48,012 nucleotides of DNA, taken from contig JAFWYB010000016.1 in assembly GCA_017517865.1 (NCBI GenBank), positions 1 through 48,012 on the forward strand. The letters are read 5' to 3'. The notes beneath the pieces were generated by a model. It ran no database searches and had not been told where the DNA came from. It saw only the letters and a program-made list of their open reading frames with translations. Shown piece after piece: positions 7,872 to 15,510 of the stretch. A program made the position numbers and the translations under genes. Numbering within the stretch: the first letter of the stretch is position 1; the number at the start of each line of letters is the position of its first letter. Source of the DNA: Clostridia bacterium (GTDB lineage: Bacteria > Bacillota > Clostridia > Oscillospirales > Acutalibacteraceae).

Positions 7872-8456
7872 TTAAAATATTCCCTCAATGAAAATTTTAA
7901 GACCGATTGCAATAAGTATAACGCCGCCGAGAACTGAAGCCTTGCCGGCAAATTTCGTACCGAATTTTTTGCCGAGCACAAGACCGCCGACACAAAGGAA
8001 AAAGGTCACAACAGCAATCACAAGGCAGCAGACGAAAGCACTTAAGCCGTCGTAATCGGCAATTGTGAAGCCGACAGAAAGCGCATCAATTGAGGTTGCG
8101 ACACCCTGCACAAGAAGCCCTGCTATACCTACGGCAGGCTTTTCGTCGCCGCCGTCCTTTTCCTTGATACCCTCAATGAGCATCTTACCGCCGATAAAAA
8201 GAAGCAGACCGAAAGCAACCCACGGAATAATTTTACCACAGGCGGCAAAGCACTGCATTACTGTATGTACGCACACCCAGCCGATAATCGGCATTGCAAA
8301 CTGAAACAGCGCAAACACACTGGCAATACCGCACAGCCTGCCTTTTTTCATTTTTGGCTCGTTAAGTCCGTTTGCAAGCGACACGGAAAACGCATCCATT
8401 GCAAGACCTGCACCGAGCATTATGCTTGTACAGAAAAAAGAAAAATCCCAGTTCAT
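7872..8456 (-). CDS. mntP: MntP family manganese efflux pump
   Basis: A 194-residue integral membrane protein with six predicted helices in two repeats of three. Each repeat carries the family's acidic motif: A-M-D-A-F-S-V-S about residue 20 and S-I-D-A-L-S-V-G about residue 122. Length and motifs match MntP (formerly DUF204), which exports Mn2+ from the cell. GGAGGAG seven to ten bases upstream supports the ATG at 8456. The short leader leaves no room for the yybP-ykoY manganese riboswitch that often precedes this gene. The function as Mn exporter is family knowledge; the sequence shows only the fold. Confidence 0.88.
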   Translation of the reverse strand: MNWDFSFFCTSIMLGAGLAMDAFSVSLANGLNEPKMKKGRLCGIASVFALFQFAMPIIGWVCVHTVMQCFAACGKIIPWVAFGLLLFIGGKMLIEGIKEKDGGDEKPAVGIAGLLVQGVATSIDALSVGFTIADYDGLSAFVCCLVIAVVTFFLCVGGLVLGKKFGTKFAGKASVLGGVILIAIGLKIFIEGIF

Positions 8457-8459
8457 AAA

Positions 8460-8491
8460 AAAATCTCCTCCGCCGAAACGAAGAAGATTTT
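8460..8491 (-). terminator. terminator of the phosphoesterase gene that overlaps the mntP ribosome binding site
   Basis: A 13-bp stem with two G-U pairs (8479-8491 with 8460-8472) and a seven-T run on the minus strand. The second arm contains the GGAGGAG of mntP, whose ATG follows directly. Read-through RNA would both terminate and hide the mntP start. Confidence 0.65.
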
Positions 8492-8515
8492 ATCATATTA
8501 TGGCGAAAAATGCAA
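8487..8515 (-). promoter_or_regulatory. promoter of mntP
   Basis: TTGCAT (8510-8515) and TAAAAT (8487-8492), spacer 17 bp, between the upstream stop and mntP. Transcription starting near 8480 would omit most of the first arm of the hairpin, freeing the ribosome binding site. Confidence 0.55.
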
Positions 8516-8520
8516 GTTGC

Positions 8521-9642
8521 TTATACGGTAATGGTGCGGTCAAGCTTGACGTTGCCGCTGTCATCAATCGAAAGCATACGGATTGTTCCGTTTTCAAGGG
8601 TGAGCATTGAAGCAATCCAAGCGTCGGAGCCGTCGTTCTGCTTGCCGCCGTCAATAAATACGGGCAGAGGCTCTTCGATAAACTTGTTCATGTGGTGATG
8701 ACCGCCTACGATAAGGTCCATGCCGAGGTCAAGCATAGGCTGTGTCCAGTCCTTACCAAAATGGTCTGTAAGTGTGGGGTCGTGGCTGAAAACAATTTTG
8801 TATGCTGCATTTTCAAAATCGCTTGCATCAAGCGAGCAGAGCCAGTTATACTCCTGCTCACGGTAGGCTGCAAAATCAATAAGACCGCTGTATTCCTCGT
8901 GGTCGTCCTCCTTGTCCTCGCCCGAATCAACAACTATAGCCGAAAGCGGTCCGAAATCAAAGGTGAAATAGTATTCGCCCGTTTCACTCGGCAGATACTT
9001 GATTGCCTGTGAGCCGAATTCGCCTCGTGTTTCGTGGTTGCCCCTTGTGTAAACAACGGGAATTTCACCGCCACTGAGAGTGAATGCATTCTCAAGAACG
9101 TGGTCAACAAAATCGCTCTTGAATTCCATTTCGCCCTTGACATCACCGAGGATAAGCACCATATCGGGCTTGTCAGTAAAATATGAAACGGATTGCGACA
9201 TTTCCTTTTTCATTTCGTGAATATCGGAAATGCACAAAAGCTTCAGACCGTCCTGCTTGGCAACACCGTCGAAGCTGTATTCCTTGCTTTCAACCGTCTT
9301 GCGTTTAAAAGCGCTGTAGCCGAATTTGAAGCCGACCTGCTGTGAGCCGACCTTGTATGTATTGCCCTGAAGCTCTGCCTTGGGCACCTGAACACTGTGT
9401 ATTGTGTCATCTGTTCTGATAAGACCGCCCGAAGCATCCCACACGGTTTTTTCTTCACCGTTGTAAGTGTATTTCACATAGCCGCTGCCCTTGCCCGAGG
9501 TAACCCAGACAACGGAATAGTATTCGCCGCCGCAATCGAAAACGGAAGGCTCAACAGTAATATTGAAGTTTACGGGCAGATATGCACCTATTGTTGAAAA
9601 CAAAGCAACAAACATAGCATAAAGCAAAGAGAAGATTGTCAA
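8521..9642 (-). CDS. membrane-anchored metallophosphoesterase
   Basis: A calcineurin-like phosphoesterase of about 373 residues. All metal-binding motifs are present in order: D-I-H (about 143), G-D-V (about 167), G-N-H-E (about 203), S-H-D (about 290) and G-G-H-H-H (about 313). The N-terminus is a hydrophobic anchor (residues 1-22) followed by a beta-rich domain of about 90 residues that resembles a purple-acid-phosphatase-like N-terminal domain, so the enzyme probably faces outside. The start is uncertain: a TTG at 9642 has GGGGG at 9651-9655 at good spacing, while the TTG at 9648 is too close. Substrate unknown. Confidence 0.82.
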   Translation of the reverse strand: MTIFSLLYAMFVALFSTIGAYLPVNFNITVEPSVFDCGGEYYSVVWVTSGKGSGYVKYTYNGEEKTVWDASGGLIRTDDTIHSVQVPKAELQGNTYKVGSQQVGFKFGYSAFKRKTVESKEYSFDGVAKQDGLKLLCISDIHEMKKEMSQSVSYFTDKPDMVLILGDVKGEMEFKSDFVDHVLENAFTLSGGEIPVVYTRGNHETRGEFGSQAIKYLPSETGEYYFTFDFGPLSAIVVDSGEDKEDDHEEYSGLIDFAAYREQEYNWLCSLDASDFENAAYKIVFSHDPTLTDHFGKDWTQPMLDLGMDLIVGGHHHMNKFIEEPLPVFIDGGKQNDGSDAWIASMLTLENGTIRMLSIDDSGNVKLDRTITV

Positions 9643-9673
9643 ATCCAAGACCCCCTATACTGATTATAATTAT

Positions 9674-9702
9674 AAATTAGCATTTTGCCTTATCTTTGTC
9701 AA
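9674..9702 (-). promoter_or_regulatory. promoter of the metallophosphoesterase gene
   Basis: TTGACA (9697-9702) and a weaker TAATTT (9674-9679), 17-bp spacer, minus strand. Confidence 0.55.
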
Positions 9703-9772
9703 TCACAAAAAGAAAAAATACAATTGCACAAAAATTTTTGTTTTAATCGGGTAATTAGCGGTAAAAATACTG

Positions 9773-9801
9773 TTGATTTTTGTTTTCAGATATTTTATAA
9801 T
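9773..9801 (+). promoter_or_regulatory. promoter of guaA
   Basis: TTGATT (9773-9778) and TATAAT (9796-9801), 17-bp spacer. No purine riboswitch was recognised in the leader between here and the start codon. Confidence 0.7.
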
Positions 9802-9855
9802 AAATCATCCCGTTTTTTTAAACTTGTTAATCTTTCTCAAGGAGGAAACAAATAT

Positions 9856-10839
9856 ATGGATTCAAACAAAAGACCCGAATCAATGGCACGCATTACAACC
9901 GTTGAGCTTGCAAACGCATTTATCGACGAGCAGGTTGCTCTCGTGCGTGAGCAGGTAGGCGACAAAAAGGTTCTCCTCGCTCTCTCCGGCGGTGTTGACA
10001 GCTCTGTTGTTGCAGCACTTCTTATCAAGGCTATCGGCAAGCAGCTTGTCTGCGTTCACGTCAACCACGGCCTTATGCGCAAGGGCGAAAGCGAAAACGT
10101 AATCGAGGTTTTCAAAAACGGCCTTGACGCCAACCTCATTTATGTCGATGCAACCGACCGTTTCCTCGACAAGCTTGTCGATGTTGCAGACCCCGAAACA
10201 AAGAGAAAAATTATCGGCAACGAATTCGTTTACCTCTTCGCAGAGGAAGCACGCAAGCTTGCAGACGATGTTGATTTCCTTGCACAGGGCACAATCTACC
10301 CCGACATCATCGAAAGCAAGGGCGTAAAGGCTCACCACAACGTCGGCGGTCTCCCCGAGGACCTTCACTTCGGCCTTGTTGAGCCCATCAAGCTCCTTTA
10401 TAAAGACGAAGTCCGTGTAGTCGGCAGAGCACTCGGTCTCCCTGCAGAAATGGTTGACCGTCAGCCCTTCCCCGGCCCCGGCCTCGGCGTACGCTGCCTT
10501 GGTGCAATCACCCGTGACAGACTCCACGCACTGCGTGAGGCAGACGCTATCCTTCGTGAAGAATTCGACAAGTCAGGCCTTGCAAGCCACGTTTGGCAGT
10601 ACTTCATCGCAGTACCCGATATGAAGAGCGTAGGCGTAAGAGACGGCAAGCGTTACGAAGGCTGGCCCGCAATCATCCGTGCAGTCAATACAACAGATGC
10701 TATGACAGCAACAATCGAGGAAATCCCCTACACAGTCCTCAACACAATCACAGCAAGAATCACCGCAGAGGTAGAAGGCATCAACCGTGTCCTCTACGAC
10801 CTCACTCCCAAGCCCACAGGCACAATCGAGTGGGAATAA
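9856..10839 (+). CDS. guaA: GMP synthase, ATP-pyrophosphatase subunit only
   Basis: A 327-residue protein that makes GMP from XMP, ATP and ammonia. The PP-loop S-G-G-V-D-S-S-V (about residues 44-51) and the GMP synthase C-terminal domain with P-G-P-G-L-G-V-R-C-L-G (about 205-215), ending in the typical T-I-E-W-E, are intact. The usual N-terminal class-I glutamine amidotransferase domain of about 190 residues is absent: AAGGAGG at 9839-9845 and the ATG at 9856 begin just before the PP-loop domain. A separate glutaminase gene elsewhere, as in archaeal two-subunit GMP synthetases, is inferred. The last 12 bases are repeated at 33903-33914 and are read as an attachment site. Confidence 0.93.
   Translation: MDSNKRPESMARITTVELANAFIDEQVALVREQVGDKKVLLALSGGVDSSVVAALLIKAIGKQLVCVHVNHGLMRKGESENVIEVFKNGLDANLIYVDATDRFLDKLVDVADPETKRKIIGNEFVYLFAEEARKLADDVDFLAQGTIYPDIIESKGVKAHHNVGGLPEDLHFGLVEPIKLLYKDEVRVVGRALGLPAEMVDRQPFPGPGLGVRCLGAITRDRLHALREADAILREEFDKSGLASHVWQYFIAVPDMKSVGVRDGKRYEGWPAIIRAVNTTDAMTATIEEIPYTVLNTITARITAEVEGINRVLYDLTPKPTGTIEWE
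10828..10839 (+). repeat. attL of the guaA islands (GAGTGGGAATAA)
   Basis: The final 12 bases of guaA, identical to 33903-33914 and in the same orientation. The 3' end of guaA is an established integration site for genomic islands that use tyrosine recombinases, and insertion here leaves the enzyme intact. Confidence 0.75.
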
Positions 10840-10896
10840 TATCATAAAATTAAAACCCACGCAGAATAGCCGTTTGCGGGACTTTTTCAAAACCCG

Positions 10897-10914
10897 TGAC
10901 AACAAAACGACAAC
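10897..10914 (+). repeat. candidate integrase arm-type sites, left end of island 1
   Basis: Two direct TGACAAC-like motifs (the second CGACAAC) 11 bp apart. The same pattern is found at 33784-33801, and in diverged form at 33975-33991, always close to a proposed border. Confidence 0.5.
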
Positions 10915-10931
10915 ATTTTTCAGATTTTCTT

Positions 10932-10985
10932 AAAAAGTATAAGAGCTAACTGATTTTTTTAAGTCAGTTAGCTCTTATACTTTTT
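10932..10985. terminator. bidirectional terminator at the island left end
   Basis: A perfect 22-bp stem (10932-10953 with 10964-10985) flanked by A and T runs. It ends guaA on the plus strand, and the leftward membrane protein/small peptide pair on the minus strand, whose stop codon overlaps the stem. Confidence 0.85.
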
Positions 10986-11100
10986 ATTTTTGTTTATCTT
11001 TTGGTTTTATTGGCTTAGGAGGCTTATTGCCAGTTTTGGAATTTGGTGAACGTGTTTCTCCACCGCCGCCGCAAAACAACTTGTGTTTATTGCTAATCAT
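10984..11100 (-). CDS. 38-residue Gly/Pro/Lys-rich peptide
   Basis: A short gene supported by a strong AAAGGAG eight bases before the ATG at 11100, and by its position 18 bases after the stop of the membrane-protein gene and immediately before a terminator. The peptide has one Cys followed by four Gly (residues 10-14), then a Pro/Lys/Asn-rich tail with four lysines near the end; it has no hydrophobic segment. I do not recognise it. Its pairing with a three-segment membrane protein at the tip of a mobile island suggests they act together, for example as a defence or toxin-antitoxin pair; that is inference only. Confidence 0.6.
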   Translation of the reverse strand: MISNKHKLFCGGGGETRSPNSKTGNKPPKPIKPKDKQK

Positions 11101-11118
11101 TTGTTTATCTCCTTTCTA

Positions 11119-11691
11119 TTAAAATATCCAACTTATTGAATATCCAAAACGCACCATAAGAACATATGTAACTATTAAGAGCACAAAAGAAATAGAAGCA
11201 ATATTGTCAAATATGATTAGCGCACTTTCTCTTTTGCTATTTATGTTTGCGTTTGTATATGCGCAAAATTGGTATGAATCATTTAAATAATTATATAAAT
11301 CTTGTTCATCTTTTGTTCCACATAGATTGTTTTTATGAATATAAAAATGGAACATTCGAATATCTACCGTTGGCATAACTTTATAATTCTTTTTTGCTCT
11401 AAAAAAGCATTTGTAAAATGAACAGCACAGACAAAGTAAAAGCGTTACCGACAACAATGATAAAATCTTACACAATATTTGCTTGTTGTATTGTATACAT
11501 TCCAAATTATCTGAATCGGGGAAAAATACTGTTGTGAAAATCACAAAACTTGCCGTTGTTATTGCAACTAAAAGCGTTAATCGTGAAGAAAATTTATCAT
11601 CTAAACTTCTTTTCCAATCCAACTCATTATTATAAATATTTTCGTATATTGAAACTATTTTTTCGTTCATTAAAGCAGTTTTATTATCCAT
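11119..11691 (-). CDS. three-segment membrane protein of unknown function (SLATT-like)
   Basis: A 190-residue protein with predicted membrane helices at about 38-57, 71-93 and 158-180, separated by a charged loop (about 95-155) and preceded by a soluble helical N-terminus. Two close helices followed by a cytoplasmic portion recall the SLATT and related membrane effectors of bacterial conflict systems, but no diagnostic motif is visible, so this is a resemblance only. Base composition is more AT-rich than guaA next door, consistent with transfer. GAGGCG supplies the ribosome binding site; it leads a two-gene unit with the 38-residue peptide. Confidence 0.65.
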   Translation of the reverse strand: MDNKTALMNEKIVSIYENIYNNELDWKRSLDDKFSSRLTLLVAITTASFVIFTTVFFPDSDNLECIQYNKQILCKILSLLSVTLLLCLCCSFYKCFFRAKKNYKVMPTVDIRMFHFYIHKNNLCGTKDEQDLYNYLNDSYQFCAYTNANINSKRESALIIFDNIASISFVLLIVTYVLMVRFGYSISWIF

Positions 11692-11761
11692 ATATTTCGC
11701 CTCGTTATTGCTTTTTTGTTGTTAAATAGAATGATCAACTTATACAAGTATATCATAGGCC

Positions 11762-12202
11762 TTAACTTGGGTACGAATATCTCCACTTGTCGTATTCTTC
11801 TTTGCTGATTTCTCCATTACGGTATTTCTCTGCCATCTCCTGCCAATCAGAAAAACGCTCGAACATTAAGGTGTAGGTTGTACCGGTTTCACGGTTAAGA
11901 CGGATGCAGATTTCATCATTGAGCTTGTCAATTTTCAATCCGTAAATATCCTCCATTGCAAAGAGTGTGTGCATCAAGCCGATATAGCTGTCAATATCCG
12001 GTACGGTCAATGCATTCGGTGATACATCCAACACCTTAGCCAATGATTCAGTTAAATCTGCCTTAGGTGTTCTTGCGCCGGATTCATATTGAGCCATACG
12101 GATATCCGCTGTTTTTTCGGGAAATCCGACAGAAGCGCCGAGATATTTCTGAGTCATTTTTCTTAAGTTTCTGAAATAACGAATTCTTTCACCTATAGCC
12201 AT
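11762..12202 (-). CDS. XRE family repressor of the island
   Basis: A 146-residue DNA-binding protein. Residues 4-60 form a Cro/cI-type helix-turn-helix (I-G-E-R-I-R-Y-F-R, then M-A-Q-Y-E-S-G-A-R-T-P as recognition helix and turn). The rest is an alpha/beta tail ending in Lys/Tyr/Trp-rich segments. The ATG at 12202 has AAAGGA nine bases upstream; the longer frame from 12211 begins next to that site and is not preferred. It is transcribed divergently from excisionase/integrase and most likely represses them by binding the palindromes between the promoters. Confidence 0.85.
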   Translation of the reverse strand: MAIGERIRYFRNLRKMTQKYLGASVGFPEKTADIRMAQYESGARTPKADLTESLAKVLDVSPNALTVPDIDSYIGLMHTLFAMEDIYGLKIDKLNDEICIRLNRETGTTYTLMFERFSDWQEMAEKYRNGEISKEEYDKWRYSYPS

Positions 12203-12233
12203 AAAAGTCAATCCTTTGATATTTATTGACCGT

Positions 12234-12263
12234 ATTATAGCATATTTGCTTAATATGGGTCAA
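12234..12263 (-). promoter_or_regulatory. promoter of the island repressor
   Basis: TTGACC (12258-12263) and TATAAT (12234-12239), 18-bp spacer, minus strand. Confidence 0.7.
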
Positions 12264-12264
12264 T

Positions 12265-12279
12265 ATTTGTTAAACAAAT
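12265..12279. promoter_or_regulatory. palindrome ATTTGTT-A-AACAAAT, candidate repressor operator
   Basis: A perfect 15-base palindrome just outside the -35 box of the repressor promoter and between the two divergent promoters. Related half-sites (AGCAAAT, TAAACAAAT) recur nearby at about 12313-12319 and 12345-12353. Confidence 0.5.
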
Positions 12280-12305
12280 TTGCTAAGTTTGTGCATTTTG
12301 CTCAG

Positions 12306-12334
12306 TTGACTTTAGCAAATATGTTTAGTACAAT
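12306..12334 (+). promoter_or_regulatory. promoter of excisionase/integrase of island 1
   Basis: TTGACT (12306-12311) and TACAAT (12329-12334), 17-bp spacer. The start codon of the excisionase is about 110 bases further, leaving a leader with a short inverted repeat GGATA/TATCC. Confidence 0.7.
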
Positions 12335-12448
12335 ATGAATACACTAAACAAATAGCGTTAGGTTAAAACGAATTTGGATAACACAGATACGGGATACACT
12401 CTATCCTTAAGCGCCCAACGCAAATAATTAAAAAGGAAGGTATCATCC

Positions 12449-12649
12449 ATGTCAGAAACCAGTTTTATGACAGTTGATGAAGTAGCCGAAGCGTTGAGAG
12501 TTTCCAAATCCTATGCTTACAAAATAATCAGACAATTAAACGCCGAGCTAAAAAAAGAAGGTTATATTGTAATATCCGGAAGAATAAACAAACACTACTT
12601 CATTGAAAAAACCTGTTATAAGCCCACTTCAAAAGAAAGGAGTAATTAG
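12449..12649 (+). CDS. xis: excisionase / helix-turn-helix protein
   Basis: A 66-residue winged-helix protein. T-V-D-E-V-A-E-A-L-R-V-S-K-S-Y-A-Y-K-I-I (residues 8-27) is the MerR/excisionase-type DNA-binding helix pair. The small size and its place four bases before the integrase are typical of recombination directionality factors. GGAAGG lies upstream. A close relative precedes the second integrase at 34617. It would bias the integrase towards excision. Confidence 0.82.
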   Translation: MSETSFMTVDEVAEALRVSKSYAYKIIRQLNAELKKEGYIVISGRINKHYFIEKTCYKPTSKERSN

Positions 12650-12652
12650 AAC

Positions 12653-13720
12653 TTGCCTGTATACTATGACTCTAAACGCAAAAATTGGTATGTAGTTTAT
12701 CGCATCAAAGATACCACGGGCAAAGAGAAACAATCAACAAAAAGAGGTTTTCCAAAAAAGAGAGACGCTACAGCGTGGGAAAACGAATTCAACCTTAAAC
12801 GGGATACAAATATGGATATGAGCTTTAAAAGCTTGTGTGAAATATATCTTGATTATGCTGCTTCCCGTAACAAACCCACTACATACATTACAAAAGAAAA
12901 CATTATCAACAATAAAATTCTGCCGTATTTCAAGAACAAAAAAGTCAGTGAAATCACACTTAACGATGTTGGGGCGTGGCAGAATGAAATGATAAAAAGC
13001 GGTATGTATGCTCCGTCTTATCTTCGCCAAATGCACTCACAGCTCAGTGCTATTTTCAATTATGCTATCAAGCATTATAAGCTTAAAAAAAATCCGGCAA
13101 AAGAGGCCGGAACGATGGGAAGCAAAAAGGCAAAGAAAAAAATGGTTATATGGACTCCCGAAGAATACAAAAAATTCTCTTTTGCAATTATGGATAATAT
13201 CATTTCCTTCTATGCTTTTGAGATGCTTTTTTGGATCGGTATTCGTTTGGGAGAACTTCTTGCTCTTACGCCAGCGGATTTTGACTTTAAAAACAACACC
13301 GTTACTATTGACAAGAATTTACAGCATATCAAAGGTCAGGATATTATTCTCCCGCCCAAAACAGAAAAAAGCGAGAGAACAATCAGTCTTCCCCAGTTTT
13401 TAAGTGAAGAAATAAAAGAGTATATTGATTCGCTTTATAAAACTGAAGATTCGGAACGTATATTCAATATCAGCAAGAGCACACTTCACCGTGAAATGAC
13501 AAGAGGCAGCAAAGCATCAGGTGTAAAGCGCATACCGATTCATAATTTGCGTCACAGTCATATATCGTTACTTATACATATGGGGTATACCGCTGTTGAT
13601 ATCGGCGACAGAGTGGGTCACGAAAGTCCATATATTACGTTTCATTACGGTCATATTTTTCAGGCAGTAAAAAGAGAAATGGCAAACGACCTTGATAACT
13701 TAAGAAATCAGGAGGTATAA
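12653..13720 (+). CDS. int: tyrosine recombinase (integrase) of island 1
   Basis: A 355-residue integrase starting at TTG 12653 behind AAAGGAG. It has an N-terminal AP2-like arm-binding domain (about 1-55, with R-G-F-x-K-K-R-D-A-x-A-W-E), a SAM-like core-binding domain (about 60-155) and a catalytic domain with Arg in R-L-G-E-L-L-A-L (about 198), H-N-L-R-H-S-H (about 300-306), G-H-E-S and the Tyr of H-Y-G-H-I near 338. All catalytic residues are present, so it should be active. Its likely target is the guaA 3' end. It resembles the second integrase over its whole length. Confidence 0.93.
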   Translation: MPVYYDSKRKNWYVVYRIKDTTGKEKQSTKRGFPKKRDATAWENEFNLKRDTNMDMSFKSLCEIYLDYAASRNKPTTYITKENIINNKILPYFKNKKVSEITLNDVGAWQNEMIKSGMYAPSYLRQMHSQLSAIFNYAIKHYKLKKNPAKEAGTMGSKKAKKKMVIWTPEEYKKFSFAIMDNIISFYAFEMLFWIGIRLGELLALTPADFDFKNNTVTIDKNLQHIKGQDIILPPKTEKSERTISLPQFLSEEIKEYIDSLYKTEDSERIFNISKSTLHREMTRGSKASGVKRIPIHNLRHSHISLLIHMGYTAVDIGDRVGHESPYITFHYGHIFQAVKREMANDLDNLRNQEV

Positions 13721-13722
13721 AA

Positions 13723-14037
13723 ATGAGCGAAAGAGCACTTGACAAACAAGGGAGATGGCGTTGCAAAAATGTAAATTTCAGAATGTCATCCGAAGAAGCA
13801 GAATTACTTGATACTGCTGTTAAGCTGTCGGGACTGACAAAACAGGAATATCTTGTCAACAGGGTTTTGAATAGAGAAATAATCGTAAAATCCACCCCCA
13901 AAATTTACAAAGCTCTCAAAACAGAAATGGACAACATCCTTTCTGAGCTTCGCAGAATGGAGTCTTGTTCAGAAGCGAATCCGGATTTTCTTGCCATTAT
14001 TGAGTTTGTCGCCAGAACAGTAGAAGGAATGAAATAG
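13723..14037 (+). CDS. ribbon-helix-helix mobilization accessory protein
   Basis: A 104-residue protein beginning two bases after the integrase stop, with its AGGAGG inside the integrase gene. F-R-M-S-S-E-E-A-E-L-L-D-T (about 19-31) and S-G-L-T-K-Q-E-Y are typical of the MobC/plasmid mobilization relaxosome group, which bind near oriT to help the relaxase. The second half is helical. A close relative follows the second integrase at 35892. Confidence 0.8.
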   Translation: MSERALDKQGRWRCKNVNFRMSSEEAELLDTAVKLSGLTKQEYLVNRVLNREIIVKSTPKIYKALKTEMDNILSELRRMESCSEANPDFLAIIEFVARTVEGMK

Positions 14038-14050
14038 TAAACTACATATC

Positions 14051-14090
14051 AAAAATCGCAGCACCGCATCTGATTCACAGATACGGTGCT
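14051..14090 (-). terminator. terminator of the relaxase gene of island 1
   Basis: A 13-bp stem with one G-U pair on the minus strand (14078-14090 with 14060-14072), followed by a T run. It lies between the convergent RHH and relaxase genes. Confidence 0.75.
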
Positions 14091-14124
14091 GTTTACTTAT
14101 TTAAGATTTAATTTGGTTTCATCC

Positions 14125-15165
14125 CTAATACTCATATTCATCTTTTGATGAATCTCTGTCATAGTAGGAATTGCTACGTTCTTTTTCTTCACGAAAAGCT
14201 CTTTCTTCCTCCATCTGCTGTTTTACAAGTTTCTCAACCATTTTAACTGCAGGATCAAACTCATGGTCGATGCTTACCTGAAGGAAAGCACCGTAGAAAT
14301 CAACCGATGTTTTAATAAATCTGTCACTATCCTTGATTTTTTCAATTTCTTTTCTATATTCGTCAAGTTCTTGAATGCTCTTTTTCTTGTTATAAATTAA
14401 AATGTTCTGTTCGTTTTTTAGATGATCGGTTTCTCTTTGAATGCTTTCTTTTTCAGCTTCAAGCTCTGCAATCTGCTGAGTCATAATATACTGTTCTTTT
14501 TCAAGATGCTTTTTTCCTTTGCCTGCATCAGGGTGGTGGATTTCTATACCGTGAGAACGGCATATAGCATCCAGCACTTCTCTTTCTCTATGATTCCATT
14601 GTGTAAGCTCGGTCTCCCTACACTTACCTCTCGTATTTCTGAATCCCATCTCCCGCAAAGCTCCGCTCTGTGAACACTGTGTACGCATACCTCTTTTGTT
14701 CTCATAAGAAACCGGTATATATGTAATATGAGCATGCGGTGCACCCGGTTCATCTGCGTGCCAATAGGCACCGATAAGTTCGAGGTTCGGATTCCTTTTT
14801 TCCCAACCCAAGGTATACTCTTTAACAATGCTTCTTGATACAAATTCCGGTGGACAGTAATCCTTGTTTCCGATTGTAACAATTACCTCATAGCACGGAT
14901 TCTTCTGTTTGGATCTGTTGATATGCTGATAGTAATTATCAATCTGTCTGCGTTTATCCGGCTGTACGGCATTATACTCCTTTACAGAATCTCCGAAAAT
15001 TCTTTCAAAAGCATCTGAAGCCATTTCGTGATACCAAATCTCGAAATGACCGTTCGGGTCGATATGTTTCTCTTTTTCAACAATTTTGCGCTCACGTGCA
15101 TTATGCAGCTGTTTGACGTCTGGCCCGTTATGAACCGATGATGTCATAGGTGGATTTTTCATCAT
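14125..15165 (-). CDS. mob: Mob_Pre family relaxase of island 1
   Basis: A 346-residue MobV/Mob_Pre-type relaxase that should nick oriT and pilot single-strand transfer. H-N-A-R (about 21-24) corresponds to the N-terminal motif, and H-A-D-E-P-G-A-P-H-A-H (about 136-146) is the metal-binding histidine triad motif. Residues about 230-320 form a long charged coiled coil, ending in an acidic/Tyr-rich tail. It is transcribed opposite to the integrase. Upstream of its start lies an inverted-repeat-rich region, the natural place for oriT. Confidence 0.88.
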   Translation of the reverse strand: MMKNPPMTSSVHNGPDVKQLHNARERKIVEKEKHIDPNGHFEIWYHEMASDAFERIFGDSVKEYNAVQPDKRRQIDNYYQHINRSKQKNPCYEVIVTIGNKDYCPPEFVSRSIVKEYTLGWEKRNPNLELIGAYWHADEPGAPHAHITYIPVSYENKRGMRTQCSQSGALREMGFRNTRGKCRETELTQWNHREREVLDAICRSHGIEIHHPDAGKGKKHLEKEQYIMTQQIAELEAEKESIQRETDHLKNEQNILIYNKKKSIQELDEYRKEIEKIKDSDRFIKTSVDFYGAFLQVSIDHEFDPAVKMVEKLVKQQMEEERAFREEKERSNSYYDRDSSKDEYEY

Positions 15166-15199
15166 AAAAAATCATTCCTTTCAAATATGTTTTTATCGG

Positions 15200-15510
15200 T
15201 ATGCTTGCAACCTTTCGGCAGCAGTTGCGGCTGACTGAGGGCTTTGGTTTCTTATATGGAATAGAGGTTTCCATAATAAGAAACGATATCAGCTTTATTT
15301 ACCGAATCTTGGCTGAGCCGATAACCAAAGCCCCTTTTACGGTTTATGCTGCTTCCGGCTGCACTCGTGTTTGCTGCGCATAGCCGATAACTCAATAGTG
15401 GTTGTGCGCGGCACAACCCCATTTCGCTCCTCGTGCCGGAGGGGCATATGGGGTGCGGCGGACCACGCGGCAAAGAATATAAACCGAATATCATTGCCGC
15501 TTTGAAATTG
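15200..15510. other. candidate oriT / single-strand origin region of island 1
   Basis: About 300 gene-free bases upstream of the relaxase with a dense set of inverted repeats: an 11-bp pair (15239-15249 with 15323-15333) enclosing a second pair (15248-15261 with 15268-15283, one bulge), an 8-bp pair with a 3-base loop (15400-15407 with 15411-15418), and a 7-bp pair (15467-15473 with 15494-15500). Position and structure suggest oriT. No known nic consensus was identified. Two short open frames crossing it have no ribosome binding sites and are not believed. Confidence 0.5.

Noticed and set aside
8457-8520. A yybP-ykoY manganese riboswitch before mntP
   Set aside because: The gap is about 64 bases and is filled by a promoter and a terminator hairpin; the characteristic riboswitch core was not seen.
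9685-9855. Longer N-terminal extension of guaA from 9685
   Set aside because: It crosses the promoter and the strong AAGGAGG at 9839-9845, and the extension has no glutaminase residues.
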